Shown: positions 44,122-54,389, numbered from the stretch's first letter. The stretch: 64,000 bases of DNA from Thermobrachium celere DSM 8682 (GCF_000430995.1 NZ_HF952018.1:980929-1044928); one strand, 5' to 3'. Numbers and translations: made by a program. The notes: a model not told the origin generated them from the sequence alone.

Positions 44122-46719
44122 TATTAAACTTGATATTAATGAAATCAAGCCTGAACACAATAAAACAAGAATCCAATTTGATGTATTTAAAGGTTTTGTA
44201 CTAAATATTCCTTGCAAATATGGTATATATATTATTGAAATAAGCATTATAAATGATATTAATACAGAAATCACCAAGTACATATTTGTGAATATACCCA
44301 AATTTAGTATAGATTGCCTTTCACTTCTGCATTCAAAAACATGGAATAATTGTGATAAAATCAATGTACTTAATGCTACGGTTCTTGCCAAAGTTATATC
44401 TGAATTAAATTTAACAAGAGTATATACAAACGACAATACCGTACATATTCCAATTAGCATACCTCTATTTAATATTTTGAACCAAAGACCATCGGAAAAA
44501 ATGCTCTCTTTTCTATCCCTAGGTCTTCTTGTCATAATATCATCTTCTGCTCCTTCTAAACTCAATGCCATAGCAGGTAGCCCATCAGTCGCTAAGTTTA
44601 CAAATAATATCTGTATAGGAATCAAAGGAACTGGTAATTTTAAAAGGGACGATAAAAACATAGTTAGTACTTCACCAATATTACATGACAATAAATATCT
44701 AATAAATTTTCTTATATTATCATATATTACTCTACCTTCACGTATAGCTTCAACAATAGTTGCAAAATTATCATCCATTAAAATCATTGCTGCAGCCTCT
44801 TTTGTAACATCTGTTCCTTGTATACCCATAGCAATACCAATATCTGCTTCTTTCACAGCAGGAGCATCATTTACTCCATCTCCAGTCATGGCAACAACAT
44901 AACCCTTCTTCTTATACGCTTTGACAATTCTATATTTATGTTCAGGTCTTACCCTTGCAAATACTGAAACCTTATCAATAAAACTAACTAATTTTTCGTC
45001 AGATAGTTTATCTAACTCATCACCAGTTATAACCATTTCATCACTGTTTATTATCTTTATTTCTTTCGCTATTGCTTGAGCCGTTAATTTATGATCTCCT
45101 GTTATCATAACTGGTTTAATACCTGCAGCCCTACACTCTAGAACAGAATTTAATACTTCCCTTCTTGGAGGATCGATCATACCAACTAATCCAACATATA
45201 TTAGGTTATCTTCTGTATATGAATTACTGTCAATTATTTTGTATGCAAAAGCTATTACTCTTAAAGCAGTTGATGCCAATTTATCATTCATTTGAATAAT
45301 TTTACGCTTTAGATCTGTATCAAGAGGCATAACCTTACCATCAATGTCTATATACCTACATGATTTTAGAACAGATTCAACTGCTCCTTTGGTATACATA
45401 TATTTACTATTACTGTTTGTAACTATCACAGACATCATTTTCCTATCTGAATCAAATGGAATTTCTCTTATTCTCTTAAAATAACTTCTATATTTATTTA
45501 AACTTAAACCTGCCTTTTCAGCTAACACAATTAGAGATATCTCGGTTGGATCTCCATAAAATACATATCTATTTTTTTCATAGTTGTAATAAGAGTTATT
45601 ACAAAGCAACCCAATTTCTAATAGCCTATGTAAAGTACTATTTTTATTGTTTAAAATATCTCTTTTAACTCCATTTTCAATAAAATCTCCTTTAAACTCA
45701 TAACCTGTTCCTGTAACATCATATTCCTTATTTGCTAATACTATCTTTTTTACAGTCATTTTGTTTTGAGTTAATGTACCTGTCTTATCTGAACATATTA
45801 CATTTGTACAACCTAATGTTTCTACAGCAGGCAATTTCTTTACAAGTGCATTTTTCTTTACCATTCTTTGAACGCCTAGAGCTAAAGACACAGTAACAAT
45901 GGCTGGTAACCCTTCAGGAATAGCTGCAACAGCTAGGCTAACTCCAATTAAAAACATATCATATATATTTTCTCCTCTAAGCACTCCAGTTACAGTAACA
46001 ACACCACAAACAATCAAGCAAATATAAACTAGATATTGTCCTAATTTATCTAGCCTTTCTTGTAATGGTGTTCTAAACTCTTCTATGCTTTGAAGCATAT
46101 TGGCTATTTTACCCATTTCTGTATTCATTCCTGTAGCTACAACCTTTGCTAGAGCCCTTCCATTAGTTATAGTACATCCCATATAAATATAATTACTTTT
46201 ATCATTCATTTTACCTGAAAAAGCTTTCTTTTCCACTGAAACTGATTCACCAGTAAGAATAGATTCGTCACATTTTAAAGATTCACTAAATATAATTAAT
46301 GCATCTGCAGGTACCCTATCACCTGATTCTAACTCAATAAGATCCCCAATTACAATTTCACCTGCATCAATTATAATCTGCTTACCATCTCTTATAACTT
46401 TTGCAGTTGGTGCAGAAAGTTTCTTTAAAGCTTCTAATGACTTTTCTGTTCTATATTCTTGAATAAATCCTAAAATAGCGTCAAGAATAATTATAGCTAT
46501 TATAGTTATTGCGTCTGCCTTTTCTCCCATTATCCCTGATATTATAGTTGCAGCAATCAAAACCCATACTATAAAATCATTAAATTGAGACAATAAAATT
46601 TTAATTTTTGATATTTTTTTAGTAGTATTAATTTCGTTGCGACCAAATTTGTTCAGCCTTTTTTTTGCTTCTTGACTAGTTAAACCAGTTGTATCAAGTT
46701 TTTGATATTCCATTTGCAA
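44101..46719 (-). CDS. Ca2+-translocating P-type ATPase
   Basis: The 872-residue P2-type ATPase has an N-terminal cation-ATPase domain, ten expected membrane helices, the phosphorylation site CSDKTGTLTQNKMTV, the TGES actuator loop (ILTGESVSVEK), the nucleotide-domain motif KGAVE and the hinge MTGDGVNDAPAVKEADIG. The helix-4 site VAAIPEGLPAIVTV is the calcium-binding PEGL of SERCA-like pumps. It exports Ca2+ from the cytoplasm. The start is TTG 46719 after GGGGGTGATAT, with ATG 46713 as alternative. It is monocistronic and divergent from the pyrophosphatase gene. Confidence 0.92.
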   Translation of the reverse strand: MQMEYQKLDTTGLTSQEAKKRLNKFGRNEINTTKKISKIKILLSQFNDFIVWVLIAATIISGIMGEKADAITIIAIIILDAILGFIQEYRTEKSLEALKKLSAPTAKVIRDGKQIIIDAGEIVIGDLIELESGDRVPADALIIFSESLKCDESILTGESVSVEKKAFSGKMNDKSNYIYMGCTITNGRALAKVVATGMNTEMGKIANMLQSIEEFRTPLQERLDKLGQYLVYICLIVCGVVTVTGVLRGENIYDMFLIGVSLAVAAIPEGLPAIVTVSLALGVQRMVKKNALVKKLPAVETLGCTNVICSDKTGTLTQNKMTVKKIVLANKEYDVTGTGYEFKGDFIENGVKRDILNNKNSTLHRLLEIGLLCNNSYYNYEKNRYVFYGDPTEISLIVLAEKAGLSLNKYRSYFKRIREIPFDSDRKMMSVIVTNSNSKYMYTKGAVESVLKSCRYIDIDGKVMPLDTDLKRKIIQMNDKLASTALRVIAFAYKIIDSNSYTEDNLIYVGLVGMIDPPRREVLNSVLECRAAGIKPVMITGDHKLTAQAIAKEIKIINSDEMVITGDELDKLSDEKLVSFIDKVSVFARVRPEHKYRIVKAYKKKGYVVAMTGDGVNDAPAVKEADIGIAMGIQGTDVTKEAAAMILMDDNFATIVEAIREGRVIYDNIRKFIRYLLSCNIGEVLTMFLSSLLKLPVPLIPIQILFVNLATDGLPAMALSLEGAEDDIMTRRPRDRKESIFSDGLWFKILNRGMLIGICTVLSFVYTLVKFNSDITLARTVALSTLILSQLFHVFECRSERQSILNLGIFTNMYLVISVLISFIMLISIIYIPYLQGIFSTKPLNTSNWILVLLCSGLISLISSLINYKRGR

Positions 46720-46818
46720 AATATCACCCCCACATGCATCTGATAATATATATATTTAATTTTTAAATTTACTATAACATTTTATTTTTTTTAATTTTCT
46801 ATAATTTTTCATTTGTAT

Positions 46819-46847
46819 TTACTATTTTATAGTACTTAAGGTATAAT
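46819..46847 (+). promoter_or_regulatory. sigma-A promoter for the pyrophosphatase gene
   Basis: TTACTA (46819-46824), a 17-base spacer and TATAAT (46842-46847) lie 34 bases before the start codon; the -10 is perfect, the -35 weak. Confidence 0.55.
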
Positions 46848-46880
46848 TATTTAATGTAATTTTATTAGGAGGTGAATTAA

Positions 46881-48512
46881 TTGAAGGATGTTATATATGT
46901 AACAGGACACAGAAATCCAGATTCAGACTCAATCTGTTCTGCAATTGCTTATGCTGAATTAAAAAGAAAATTAGGTTATAATGCTGAACCAAGAAGACTT
47001 GGTGAAATAAACAGAGAAACAGAATTCATATTAAATTACTTTAACATACCAGTACCTGAATATCTTCCAACAGTAAAACCTCAAGTAGCTGACTTAAACA
47101 TGGATAAAGTTGTTCCTGTATCAAAAGATATTTCACTAAAAACAGCATGGTCACTTATGAAAAAAAATAATATTAAGTCACTTCCTGTAGTTGATGATAA
47201 TGAAAAACTAATAGGTATTGTAACTTTATCTGATATTACTAATAATTACATGAGTACTTTAGATACAAACGTACTTGCAACAAGCAAAACTCCTCTTGCT
47301 AATATTGTTGAAACACTAAATGCAAAAGTGCTAACAGGAAGTCAAGAAATATTTAATACAAGTGGTAAAGTTGTTGTTGCAGCAATGGCACCAGAGCAAA
47401 TGAAACCTTTTGTAGACAAAGGGGATATAGTTATTGTTGGTAATAGAAGTGACAACCAAAGAGTTGCAATTGAAACAGGTGCAAATCTTTTAATAGTAAC
47501 TGGTGGTTGTGAAGTAGATGATGAAATTATAAAGCTTGCAGAAGAAAGAAAATGCATTATTTTAGTTACTCCAAATGATACATTTACAACATCAAGATTA
47601 ATAAATCAAAGCGTTCCAGTTAAATATGTTATGACAAAGGAAAACATTGTAAGCTTTAATCTTGATGACTTTGTAGATGAAATAAAAGAAAAGATGCTTC
47701 AAACAAGATTTAGAAGCTATCCTGTTGTTGATGATAACAATAAATTAGTAGGTACGATATCAAGATATCATCTAATATCTCAAAAGAAGAAAAAAGTTAT
47801 ATTAATGGACCATAATGAAAGAGCTCAATCTGTACATGGAATTGATGAGGCAGAACTTTTAGAAATAATAGACCATCATAGAATAGCTGACATTCAAACT
47901 GGTAAACCAATTTATTTTAGAAATGAAACTGTTGGAAGTACATCCACAATAGTTGCTAATATTTATTTTGAAAATGGTATAAGACCTTCAAAACAAATAG
48001 CAGGTATTTTATGTGCAGCAATACTTTCAGATACCCTTAAGTTTAAATCACCAACTTGTACATATATAGATAAAATGACAGCAGAAAAATTAGCTGAAAT
48101 CGCTGGTATAGATATAGATAAATTTGCTGATGAAATGTTCAAAGCTGGTACATCATTAAGTGGAAAAACTCCAGAAGAAATATTCTATCAAGATTTTAAA
48201 GAATTTACACTAGGTAAATATAAAATAGGTGTAGGTCAAGTTAATACTATGGATACTGATGCTCTTAAGGATTTAAAGAAAGATTTACTAGACTTTATGA
48301 ATAATTTATGTAAGTCTAAGAACTATAATCTATTAATGCTTCTTTTAACAGACATAATAAAAGAAGGTTCAGAAGCCCTATTTGTTGGTGAGGATAAAGA
48401 ACTAATTGCAAAAGCATTCAATGTAACACTAGGTGAAAACAGTGTATACTTACCTGGTGTTGTTTCAAGAAAGAAACAGGTTATACCACCTCTTTCAGCT
48501 GCAGTTGAATAA
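46881..48512 (+). CDS. Mn-dependent inorganic pyrophosphatase with CBS-DRTGG-CBS regulatory insert
   Basis: The 543-residue family II pyrophosphatase has the DHH core split by a regulatory insert. The N-terminal metal motif is TGHRNPDSDS. Then come a first CBS domain (about 75-130), a DRTGG domain (about 140-245), a second CBS domain (about 250-305), the core DHH motif IDHHRI and the DHHA2 domain (about 420-540). Such enzymes hydrolyse PPi and are inhibited by AMP/ADP and activated by ATP or diadenosine polyphosphates through the insert (known from the family). The start is TTG 46881 after AGGAGGTGAATTAA. It is monocistronic. Confidence 0.95.
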   Translation: MKDVIYVTGHRNPDSDSICSAIAYAELKRKLGYNAEPRRLGEINRETEFILNYFNIPVPEYLPTVKPQVADLNMDKVVPVSKDISLKTAWSLMKKNNIKSLPVVDDNEKLIGIVTLSDITNNYMSTLDTNVLATSKTPLANIVETLNAKVLTGSQEIFNTSGKVVVAAMAPEQMKPFVDKGDIVIVGNRSDNQRVAIETGANLLIVTGGCEVDDEIIKLAEERKCIILVTPNDTFTTSRLINQSVPVKYVMTKENIVSFNLDDFVDEIKEKMLQTRFRSYPVVDDNNKLVGTISRYHLISQKKKKVILMDHNERAQSVHGIDEAELLEIIDHHRIADIQTGKPIYFRNETVGSTSTIVANIYFENGIRPSKQIAGILCAAILSDTLKFKSPTCTYIDKMTAEKLAEIAGIDIDKFADEMFKAGTSLSGKTPEEIFYQDFKEFTLGKYKIGVGQVNTMDTDALKDLKKDLLDFMNNLCKSKNYNLLMLLLTDIIKEGSEALFVGEDKELIAKAFNVTLGENSVYLPGVVSRKKQVIPPLSAAVE

Positions 48513-48542
48513 AAAAGTGCCATATAAATGGCACTTTTTTAT
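48510..48542. terminator. bidirectional terminator
   Basis: AAAAAAGTGCCA and TGGCACTTTTTT (48511-48540) with a TATAAA loop lie between the convergent pyrophosphatase and ispH genes. Both strands end in a T-rich tract. Confidence 0.9.
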
Positions 48543-48545
48543 TCT

Positions 48546-50447
48546 TTATGCAATCAATGATAGTGAAACTCTCTTCTTTTCATAGTCAATTCCAACTATC
48601 TTTGGCTTTACTACTTGACCTATTTTTAAAAAGTCTGTTGGCTTGTCAATTCTTCTTGTGGTAATTTGTGAAATATGTATTAGACCTTCTACTCCCTCAA
48701 TGAGTTCAACAAAAGCTCCATAATCGGTAAATGCAACAACCTTACCAGTTACTACATCTCCCTCTTTGTATTTTAAAATAAACTCATCCCATGGTTCCTT
48801 CATTGTCCTCTTAATACTTCCAGAAACCTTATTTTCTTCTTTATTTATTTTTGTAACGACAACATTAATCTCTTGATTGATTTTAAACTCCTTTTGAGGT
48901 TTAACTTTTCTATCCCATGAAACTTCAGAATTTGGAACAAATATATCTATAGGACCAACATTAACAAATATTCCTGAATCAATAAAAGATTTTATTCTTC
49001 CATTTAAAACCTGTCCAAAAGATAACTCATCAATAAACCTACGTTTTTCCTCTTGAAGCTTATTCTTTAATATGCTCTTTCTTGAAACTATTAACTCTAT
49101 AGTATCATTTTTTTGTAGCTTTACATCAATTATATTTACTTCAATTTCTTTTCCTATGATATTTTTTATATCATCTTTAGTTGTAATTCCTGAATGTGAT
49201 TCTGGTAAGAATGCCTTTATGTTATTATATGAGCATTCATATCCACCTTTTATTTCACCTAACAATTTAACTTTAATTATTTTATCTTCATTTTTAGCCT
49301 TTTCCAATTCTTCAATAATATCATATTTTTCGATATTTATTCTACTTAATACAACATTTCCCTCTTTATCTGATAATTTTACAACTTCTAAATCATACAC
49401 GTCTCCAACTTTAAATACGTCCTTTAAATTTATTTCTTTATTTGATGCTAATTCCTTTGGAAGTATTCCATCTGATTTATATCCTATATCAAAGAACACC
49501 TCATCTTTTGTTACATGAATAACTTTGCCCTCCACAATTTCTCCAACTGTTAATTTTTTAAATTCATAATCTAATTCATGTTCTTCATTTTTTGCATCAT
49601 CTTCTATTTTTTCAATATCAACTGAGTGTAGCTTATCTATAACAGCTTTGATAGTATAATCTGGTGTAGATGCACCAGCAGTAATACCTACTTTACTTAA
49701 TCCTTTAATATCATTTAAATCTAGTTCACTTTCATCTTCTATAAAAATAGCTTTTTTACAGTTTTCTTTACATATCTCATATAATTTTCTTGAATTTGAA
49801 CTATTCTTTCCTCCAATAATAATCATAGCATCAACTTGTTTTGATAATTCTATTGCTTCGTTTTGTCTTTCATCAGTTGCAGAACAGATGGTATTATAAA
49901 TTATTATCTCCTTTGCTCTTTTTATTATTTCTGAGGATAAATTATACCACTTATTTTGATTGAATGTTGTTTGTGCTACCAAACAAACTTTTCCTAAATT
50001 TTGGTTTAATTTTTCAATATCATTTACATCACTAATTATTGTAGCAGTATTGTCACACCAACCATTTATTCCCTTTACTTCAGGATGATTTTCATCTCCA
50101 ACAATTATTATTTTATACCCTTCACTATATCTCTGCTCAACAATCTTATGTATATGTTTAACATAAGGACAAGTTGCATCTACTATAATAGCTCCCTTTT
50201 CTTCTAATTTTTTGTATTCATTCTTTGGTATTCCATGAGATCTTATTATTACTTTATCTTTAGGCTTTATATTTTCTAAATCCTCTACTACTTCAATTCC
50301 TCTATTTTTTAAATCCTCTACTACCTGCTTATTATGAATGATTGGTCCATATGTAAAAACTCTTTCTCCATTTTCATTAAATGCTTTTTCTATTGCTTTT
50401 TTAACACCAAAACAAAATCCTGCTGATTTAGCTACCAAAATCTCCAT
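48546..50447 (-). CDS. ispH: IspH fused to ribosomal protein S1
   Basis: The 633-residue bifunctional protein has an N-terminal HMBPP reductase (about 1-280). The three cluster cysteines are in AGFCFGVKKA, DATCPYV and TICSATDERQ. The C-terminal half carries four S1 RNA-binding repeats (about 300-370, 385-455, 470-540 and 555-630; the last with GKVVAFTDYGAFVELIEGVEG). The reductase makes IPP and DMAPP in the non-mevalonate pathway; the S1 part helps mRNA binding at the ribosome. This fusion is common in Clostridia. It follows plsC and cmk, an order typical of clostridial cmk-plsC-ispH loci. Confidence 0.97.
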   Translation of the reverse strand: MEILVAKSAGFCFGVKKAIEKAFNENGERVFTYGPIIHNKQVVEDLKNRGIEVVEDLENIKPKDKVIIRSHGIPKNEYKKLEEKGAIIVDATCPYVKHIHKIVEQRYSEGYKIIIVGDENHPEVKGINGWCDNTATIISDVNDIEKLNQNLGKVCLVAQTTFNQNKWYNLSSEIIKRAKEIIIYNTICSATDERQNEAIELSKQVDAMIIIGGKNSSNSRKLYEICKENCKKAIFIEDESELDLNDIKGLSKVGITAGASTPDYTIKAVIDKLHSVDIEKIEDDAKNEEHELDYEFKKLTVGEIVEGKVIHVTKDEVFFDIGYKSDGILPKELASNKEINLKDVFKVGDVYDLEVVKLSDKEGNVVLSRINIEKYDIIEELEKAKNEDKIIKVKLLGEIKGGYECSYNNIKAFLPESHSGITTKDDIKNIIGKEIEVNIIDVKLQKNDTIELIVSRKSILKNKLQEEKRRFIDELSFGQVLNGRIKSFIDSGIFVNVGPIDIFVPNSEVSWDRKVKPQKEFKINQEINVVVTKINKEENKVSGSIKRTMKEPWDEFILKYKEGDVVTGKVVAFTDYGAFVELIEGVEGLIHISQITTRRIDKPTDFLKIGQVVKPKIVGIDYEKKRVSLSLIA

Positions 50448-50448
50448 A

Positions 50449-51036
50449 TTACATCCCCTCTTTTAATTTTTTTATTTCATTCATTACAATTTGACTTAAT
50501 TCCAAGTAATCAGAATTACTCATTTTTTCCTTTTTATATTGCGTAAAATCAATAGGCTGTCCAATTTTTATAATAATTTTTGTAAAAGGCTTATAGTTAC
50601 CAATAATACAAACTGGTATTACAGGCTTGGCAGATTTTATTGAAAACATCGCAACTCCAGCATTAGCTTCCCCAAGCTCTCCTGTTTTTGAACGAGTTCC
50701 TTCTGGAAATAGACCAACTAAATTATCTTCTTTTAATAACTTAAGTGCTGTTTTAACTGCATTTAAATCTGCCTCATGTCTTCTAACTGGAAATGCTCCT
50801 AACTTTTTTAAAAATTTATTTAATAACTTATTATTAAATAATTCATATTTTGCCATAAATCTTATTTGTCTATCTATATATACACCCACAACTATTGGAT
50901 CCATCCAATGAAAATGGTTAGGGCTTATTATTGCTCCCTCGTGTTTTGGTATATTTTCTTTTCCATAAATTTCTACTCTGTACACAAACATAAACAAAAA
51001 CTTTACTATTTTCTGACATAACTTATAGAGACTCAT
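50449..51036 (-). CDS. plsC: 1-acyl-sn-glycerol-3-phosphate acyltransferase
   Basis: The 195-residue membrane-associated enzyme has an N-terminal hydrophobic segment, the catalytic motif NHFHWMDP (an NHxxxxD form) and the FPEGTRSKTGELGEA block. It acylates lysophosphatidic acid to phosphatidic acid in phospholipid synthesis. Its ATG overlaps the cmk stop (ATGA) and its stop abuts the ispH start, so the three genes are coupled. Confidence 0.95.
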   Translation of the reverse strand: MSLYKLCQKIVKFLFMFVYRVEIYGKENIPKHEGAIISPNHFHWMDPIVVGVYIDRQIRFMAKYELFNNKLLNKFLKKLGAFPVRRHEADLNAVKTALKLLKEDNLVGLFPEGTRSKTGELGEANAGVAMFSIKSAKPVIPVCIIGNYKPFTKIIIKIGQPIDFTQYKKEKMSNSDYLELSQIVMNEIKKLKEGM

Positions 51037-51695
51037 AGGTTAGCACCTTCTTTAATAATACTTATTATTTCATCTACAACTTGTTGTATTGATTTTCCGG
51101 TTGTATCAACAAGTACTGCATCATCAGCTTTTCTTAACGGATTAACCTCTCTATTGGTATCAATATTATCTCTATTTTTAATATCATTACATATTTCCTC
51201 AAATGTAACATCAATACCTTTGTTTTTCAATTCTATGTATCTTCTTTTGGCTCTTTCTTCAACTGACGCAGTCAAATATATTTTAACCTCTGCATCCTTT
51301 AAAACATTTGTACCAATATCTCTACCATCCATTATTACACTTGTTTTTTTAGCCATTTCCCTTTGCAAATGAACAAGTCTTTCTCTCACACAAGGTATAG
51401 CTGCTACATCTGAAACCTTTGCACTTACATATGGCATTCTAATTTCTTCTGTTACATCAATTTCATCTAAATACACTCTACCATTTACCAGTTCAACTTT
51501 TGTACTATTAACAATATCCTTTACTTTTTGTATATCTGATATATCTACCCCTTTATTAATTAATTTTAATGTAATTGCCCTATACATAGCCCCTGTGTCT
51601 ATGTATTCAATTCCCATTTTTTCTGCAATTAATCTTGATATCGTGCTTTTACCTGCACCAGCTGGTCCGTCAATTGCTATAGCAATCCTATTCAT
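51033..51695 (-). CDS. cmk: cytidylate kinase
   Basis: The 220-residue kinase has the P-loop AIDGPAGAGKSTISRLIAE, the YIDTGAMYRAITLKL acceptor segment and MDGRDIGTNV. It phosphorylates CMP and dCMP to the diphosphates. ATG follows GGAGGTAAAAT. It begins the cmk-plsC-ispH group, 41 bases after aroH. Confidence 0.97.
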   Translation of the reverse strand: MNRIAIAIDGPAGAGKSTISRLIAEKMGIEYIDTGAMYRAITLKLINKGVDISDIQKVKDIVNSTKVELVNGRVYLDEIDVTEEIRMPYVSAKVSDVAAIPCVRERLVHLQREMAKKTSVIMDGRDIGTNVLKDAEVKIYLTASVEERAKRRYIELKNKGIDVTFEEICNDIKNRDNIDTNREVNPLRKADDAVLVDTTGKSIQQVVDEIISIIKEGANL

Positions 51696-51736
51696 ATTTT
51701 ACCTCCTATATATATAAAATTTATTCTATATAAAAA

Positions 51737-52099
51737 CTAAAATTCCTTCATTAAATCAGGTCTCAAATTTTTAGCTTTTTTTAAAAAAATATGCTTTACT
51801 TCATTTTGTTTTTTATTTCCATTTACTAACATTAAAACCCTTATGCACTTTTCTAATGAATTCTCCACAAACATTTCTTGAAAACACAATAAACTTGCAT
51901 ACTTTATTCCTATATTTCTTGCTGCTTCAGCAGGATATGCAGTTGTTAAGTCTTTAGTTGCTGTAAATAATACAGCTACTATGTCTTCAATATCTATTTC
52001 ATTTGCTTTTAACATTTCATTTAGTAGATTTTCAGTTTCCTTTATTATTTCTTCACTTTTATTGTTATCAACAGTTATAGCTCCTCTAATTGAATACAT
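51737..52099 (-). CDS. aroH: chorismate mutase, AroH type
   Basis: The 120-residue protein matches the monofunctional AroH class: SIRGAITVD at the N-terminus (catalytic arginine), TATKDLTTAYPAEAAR, CIRVLMLVN and the C-terminal LRPDL. It converts chorismate to prephenate for phenylalanine and tyrosine synthesis. No other aromatic pathway genes are near. ATG follows GGAGGTAAAAA, ten bases after the FAD oxidoreductase gene. Confidence 0.95.
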   Translation of the reverse strand: MYSIRGAITVDNNKSEEIIKETENLLNEMLKANEIDIEDIVAVLFTATKDLTTAYPAEAARNIGIKYASLLCFQEMFVENSLEKCIRVLMLVNGNKKQNEVKHIFLKKAKNLRPDLMKEF

Positions 52100-52109
52100 T
52101 TTTTACCTC

Positions 52110-53333
52110 CTAACAATGCATGCCTGCACAATAACCTGTACTAAAAGCAATCTGTAGATTAAACCCACCTGTTAATGCATCTACATCCAAAAGCTCACCT
52201 ACTATAAAAAGTCCTTTTATCTTCTTTGATTCCATTGTTGAAGGGTCAACTTCTTTAACACTGACTCCTCCTCTAGTAACAATAGCCTCTTCTATTGGTC
52301 TAGTATCAATTACTGTTACTTTAAATGATTTAATAAGATTTACTAAATTGCTTCTCTCCTTTTTAGTTATGGAATTTACAACCTTATCTTGAGGAATTCC
52401 ACTTAGCTTTACTATAACAGGTATGAGCTTTTTAGGAAGTAAATCATCTAACGCATTTTTAAATTGTTTATTTATATACTTTTGAAAATCTCTCAATATT
52501 CTTTTATCTAATTCATCATGATTTAATGCAGGTTTTAAGTCAATAAAAATTTCTACCTCATTTGGTAAAATATCTGATACTTTTCTACTTGCTGAAAGTA
52601 TTATTGGTCCAGAAACACCAAAATGAGTAAATAACATTTCTCCAAAATCTTCATATATTGTCTTACCTTTATACTTTACATCAATACTTACATTTTTTAA
52701 TGATAACCCCATTAAATCCTTTATCCATTCTTCTTTACAAACCAAAGGAACTAATGATGGTCTAATATCCACTATAGTATGACCTAGTTTTTTAGCAAAA
52801 ACATATCCATCTCCTGTCGATCCAGTACCAGGATATGATTTTCCTCCTGTTGCAAGTACAACTGAATCACACCTGATTATCTGCTTGTTGTTAATTTCTA
52901 CACCAAATATTTTATTATCCTTTGCTATAATATCAGTAACTTTCGTATTTAGCAATATTTCAACATTATTTTCCTTTAAATATTCTTCAAAGCACTTAAT
53001 TATATCACTTGATTTATCAGACTCTGGAAACACCCTATCTCCTCTTTCAATCTTCAACTTCACACCCTTTTTTTCAATCATCTGCATTAAATCATAATTA
53101 GAAAAAGTATAAAGGGAACTATACATAAACTCTCCATTTCCAGGTATATTTTGTATTATATCTTCAATATCTTTACTACTTGTTACATTACATCTACCTT
53201 TTCCAGTTATAAATAACTTCTTACCTAGCTTTTCATTCTTTTCTATTAATGTTACCTTCTTTCCTCTTTCAGCAGCCTTTATTGCTGCCATCATTCCTGC
53301 AGCGCCACCACCTACAACAACTACTCTGTTCAT
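52110..53333 (-). CDS. HI0933/BaiN-like flavoprotein oxidoreductase
   Basis: The 407-residue flavoprotein has the N-terminal dinucleotide motif VVVGGGAAGMMAAIKAAERG, KLGKKLFITGKGRCNVTS and the family block LATGGKSYPGTGSTGDGY. The C-terminal DVDALTGGFNLQIAFSTGY is the HI0933 signature. Some family members are annotated as bile-acid-related BaiN, but the true substrate is unknown for most. Its ATG follows AAGGGGAGAAAAAC. It heads a likely oxidoreductase-aroH-cmk-plsC-ispH transcript. Confidence 0.9.
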   Translation of the reverse strand: MNRVVVVGGGAAGMMAAIKAAERGKKVTLIEKNEKLGKKLFITGKGRCNVTSSKDIEDIIQNIPGNGEFMYSSLYTFSNYDLMQMIEKKGVKLKIERGDRVFPESDKSSDIIKCFEEYLKENNVEILLNTKVTDIIAKDNKIFGVEINNKQIIRCDSVVLATGGKSYPGTGSTGDGYVFAKKLGHTIVDIRPSLVPLVCKEEWIKDLMGLSLKNVSIDVKYKGKTIYEDFGEMLFTHFGVSGPIILSASRKVSDILPNEVEIFIDLKPALNHDELDKRILRDFQKYINKQFKNALDDLLPKKLIPVIVKLSGIPQDKVVNSITKKERSNLVNLIKSFKVTVIDTRPIEEAIVTRGGVSVKEVDPSTMESKKIKGLFIVGELLDVDALTGGFNLQIAFSTGYCAGMHC

Positions 53334-53411
53334 GTTTTTCTCCCCTTACTGCTTTTTATGTTATTATATCTAAAACATCGCCATACAATACAATACCACA
53401 TAATATGCAAA

Positions 53412-53440
53412 AAATAAATAAAAAGCCCATAGGGCTTTTT
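53412..53440 (-). terminator. terminator after the RpiR-type regulator gene
   Basis: AAAAAGCCC and GGGCTTTTT (53420-53440) with an ATA loop are followed on the minus strand by ATTTATTTTTTGC, separating the regulator from the flavoprotein gene. Confidence 0.88.
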
Positions 53441-54320
53441 ATTCATTATTAAATTTATTTTTATAATTATATACATTGTGTTCTTCCCAAATTTCTTCAA
53501 GAGTCTTAAATGTTTCTTGTGTTTTATCCTTTTCCTTCAATCCAACTGCAACCACAAGTGCATTAATTAAACTTAGTGGTGCAACAAGTGAATCAACAAA
53601 TGAAACCATATTACTTTGTGCAATTAGAGTATAATCAGAATAAGTAGCAAGTGGTGATAATAGACTATCTGTAATAGTAATTACCTTGGCACCCCTGCTT
53701 TTTGAAAATTTCATAGCTTCAATAGTTCTTGCTGAATATCTTGGAAATCCTATTCCTATTACAAGGTCATCTTTTCCAACCCTTAAAAGCTTTTCAAAAA
53801 CATCACTAATTCCAGTAGAAACTATTCTTACATTATCTAAAATCAAGTTTAAATAGAATCCTAAAAATTCAACAAGAGCTTGTGAACTTCTAAAACCAAC
53901 TATATAAATTCTTTTGGCATTAAGAATTTCATTAACAGCTGCATCAAATGTGTCTGTATTAATTTTTTCTAATGTTGCCCTTAGATTTTCCATATCAGCC
54001 TTTAATACGCTTTTTAATGGGTTTTCTTCAATGAAGTAATCATTTGAAATTTCTATTCTTTGCACACTTGTAAGCTTATTCTTTATAAGTTCCTGAAGTG
54101 CCTTTTGTAATTTTGGATATCCACTATATCCTAGTTCATTTGCAAATCTAACAACCGTTGATTCACTAACACCAACTGTTGTTCCAAGCTTTGCTGCCGT
54201 CATAAAAGCTGCTTTATCATAATGCTTTAAAATATATTCAGCAATTAACTTTTGACCCTTACTTAATCTTGGAAATTTAAGTTGAATTAATTTCATTAAA
54301 TCCTGTTTGTTCTCCTGCAT
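53439..54320 (-). CDS. MurR/RpiR family transcriptional regulator
   Basis: The 293-residue protein has an N-terminal HTH_6 domain (about 1-80, KLGTTVGVSESTVVRFANELGY as the recognition region) and a C-terminal SIS sugar-isomerase domain (about 120-260, RIYIVGFRSSQALVEFLGFYL). Such regulators sense phosphosugars such as N-acetylmuramic acid 6-phosphate. No sugar-uptake or catabolic genes adjoin, so the target is unclear. The start is set at ATG 54320 with GAGGG nine bases upstream. Confidence 0.9.
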   Translation of the reverse strand: MQENKQDLMKLIQLKFPRLSKGQKLIAEYILKHYDKAAFMTAAKLGTTVGVSESTVVRFANELGYSGYPKLQKALQELIKNKLTSVQRIEISNDYFIEENPLKSVLKADMENLRATLEKINTDTFDAAVNEILNAKRIYIVGFRSSQALVEFLGFYLNLILDNVRIVSTGISDVFEKLLRVGKDDLVIGIGFPRYSARTIEAMKFSKSRGAKVITITDSLLSPLATYSDYTLIAQSNMVSFVDSLVAPLSLINALVVAVGLKEKDKTQETFKTLEEIWEEHNVYNYKNKFNNE

Positions 54321-54360
54321 GTTAACCATCCCTCTTTTATGTCAAATTTAGTCTAGATTC

Positions 54361-54389
54361 ATTTTAGCATTTTTTTCGTTAAATTGCAA
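54361..54389 (-). promoter_or_regulatory. sigma-A promoter for the RpiR-type regulator
   Basis: TTGCAA (54384-54389), a 17-base spacer and TAAAAT (54361-54366) preceded by TGC give a -35 plus extended -10 promoter on the minus strand, 40 bases before the start. Confidence 0.75.

Noticed and set aside
45900-46719. Heavy-metal (Cu/Zn) P-type ATPase
   Set aside because: The helix-4 motif is PEGL rather than CPC, and no N-terminal metal-binding CxxC domain is present.
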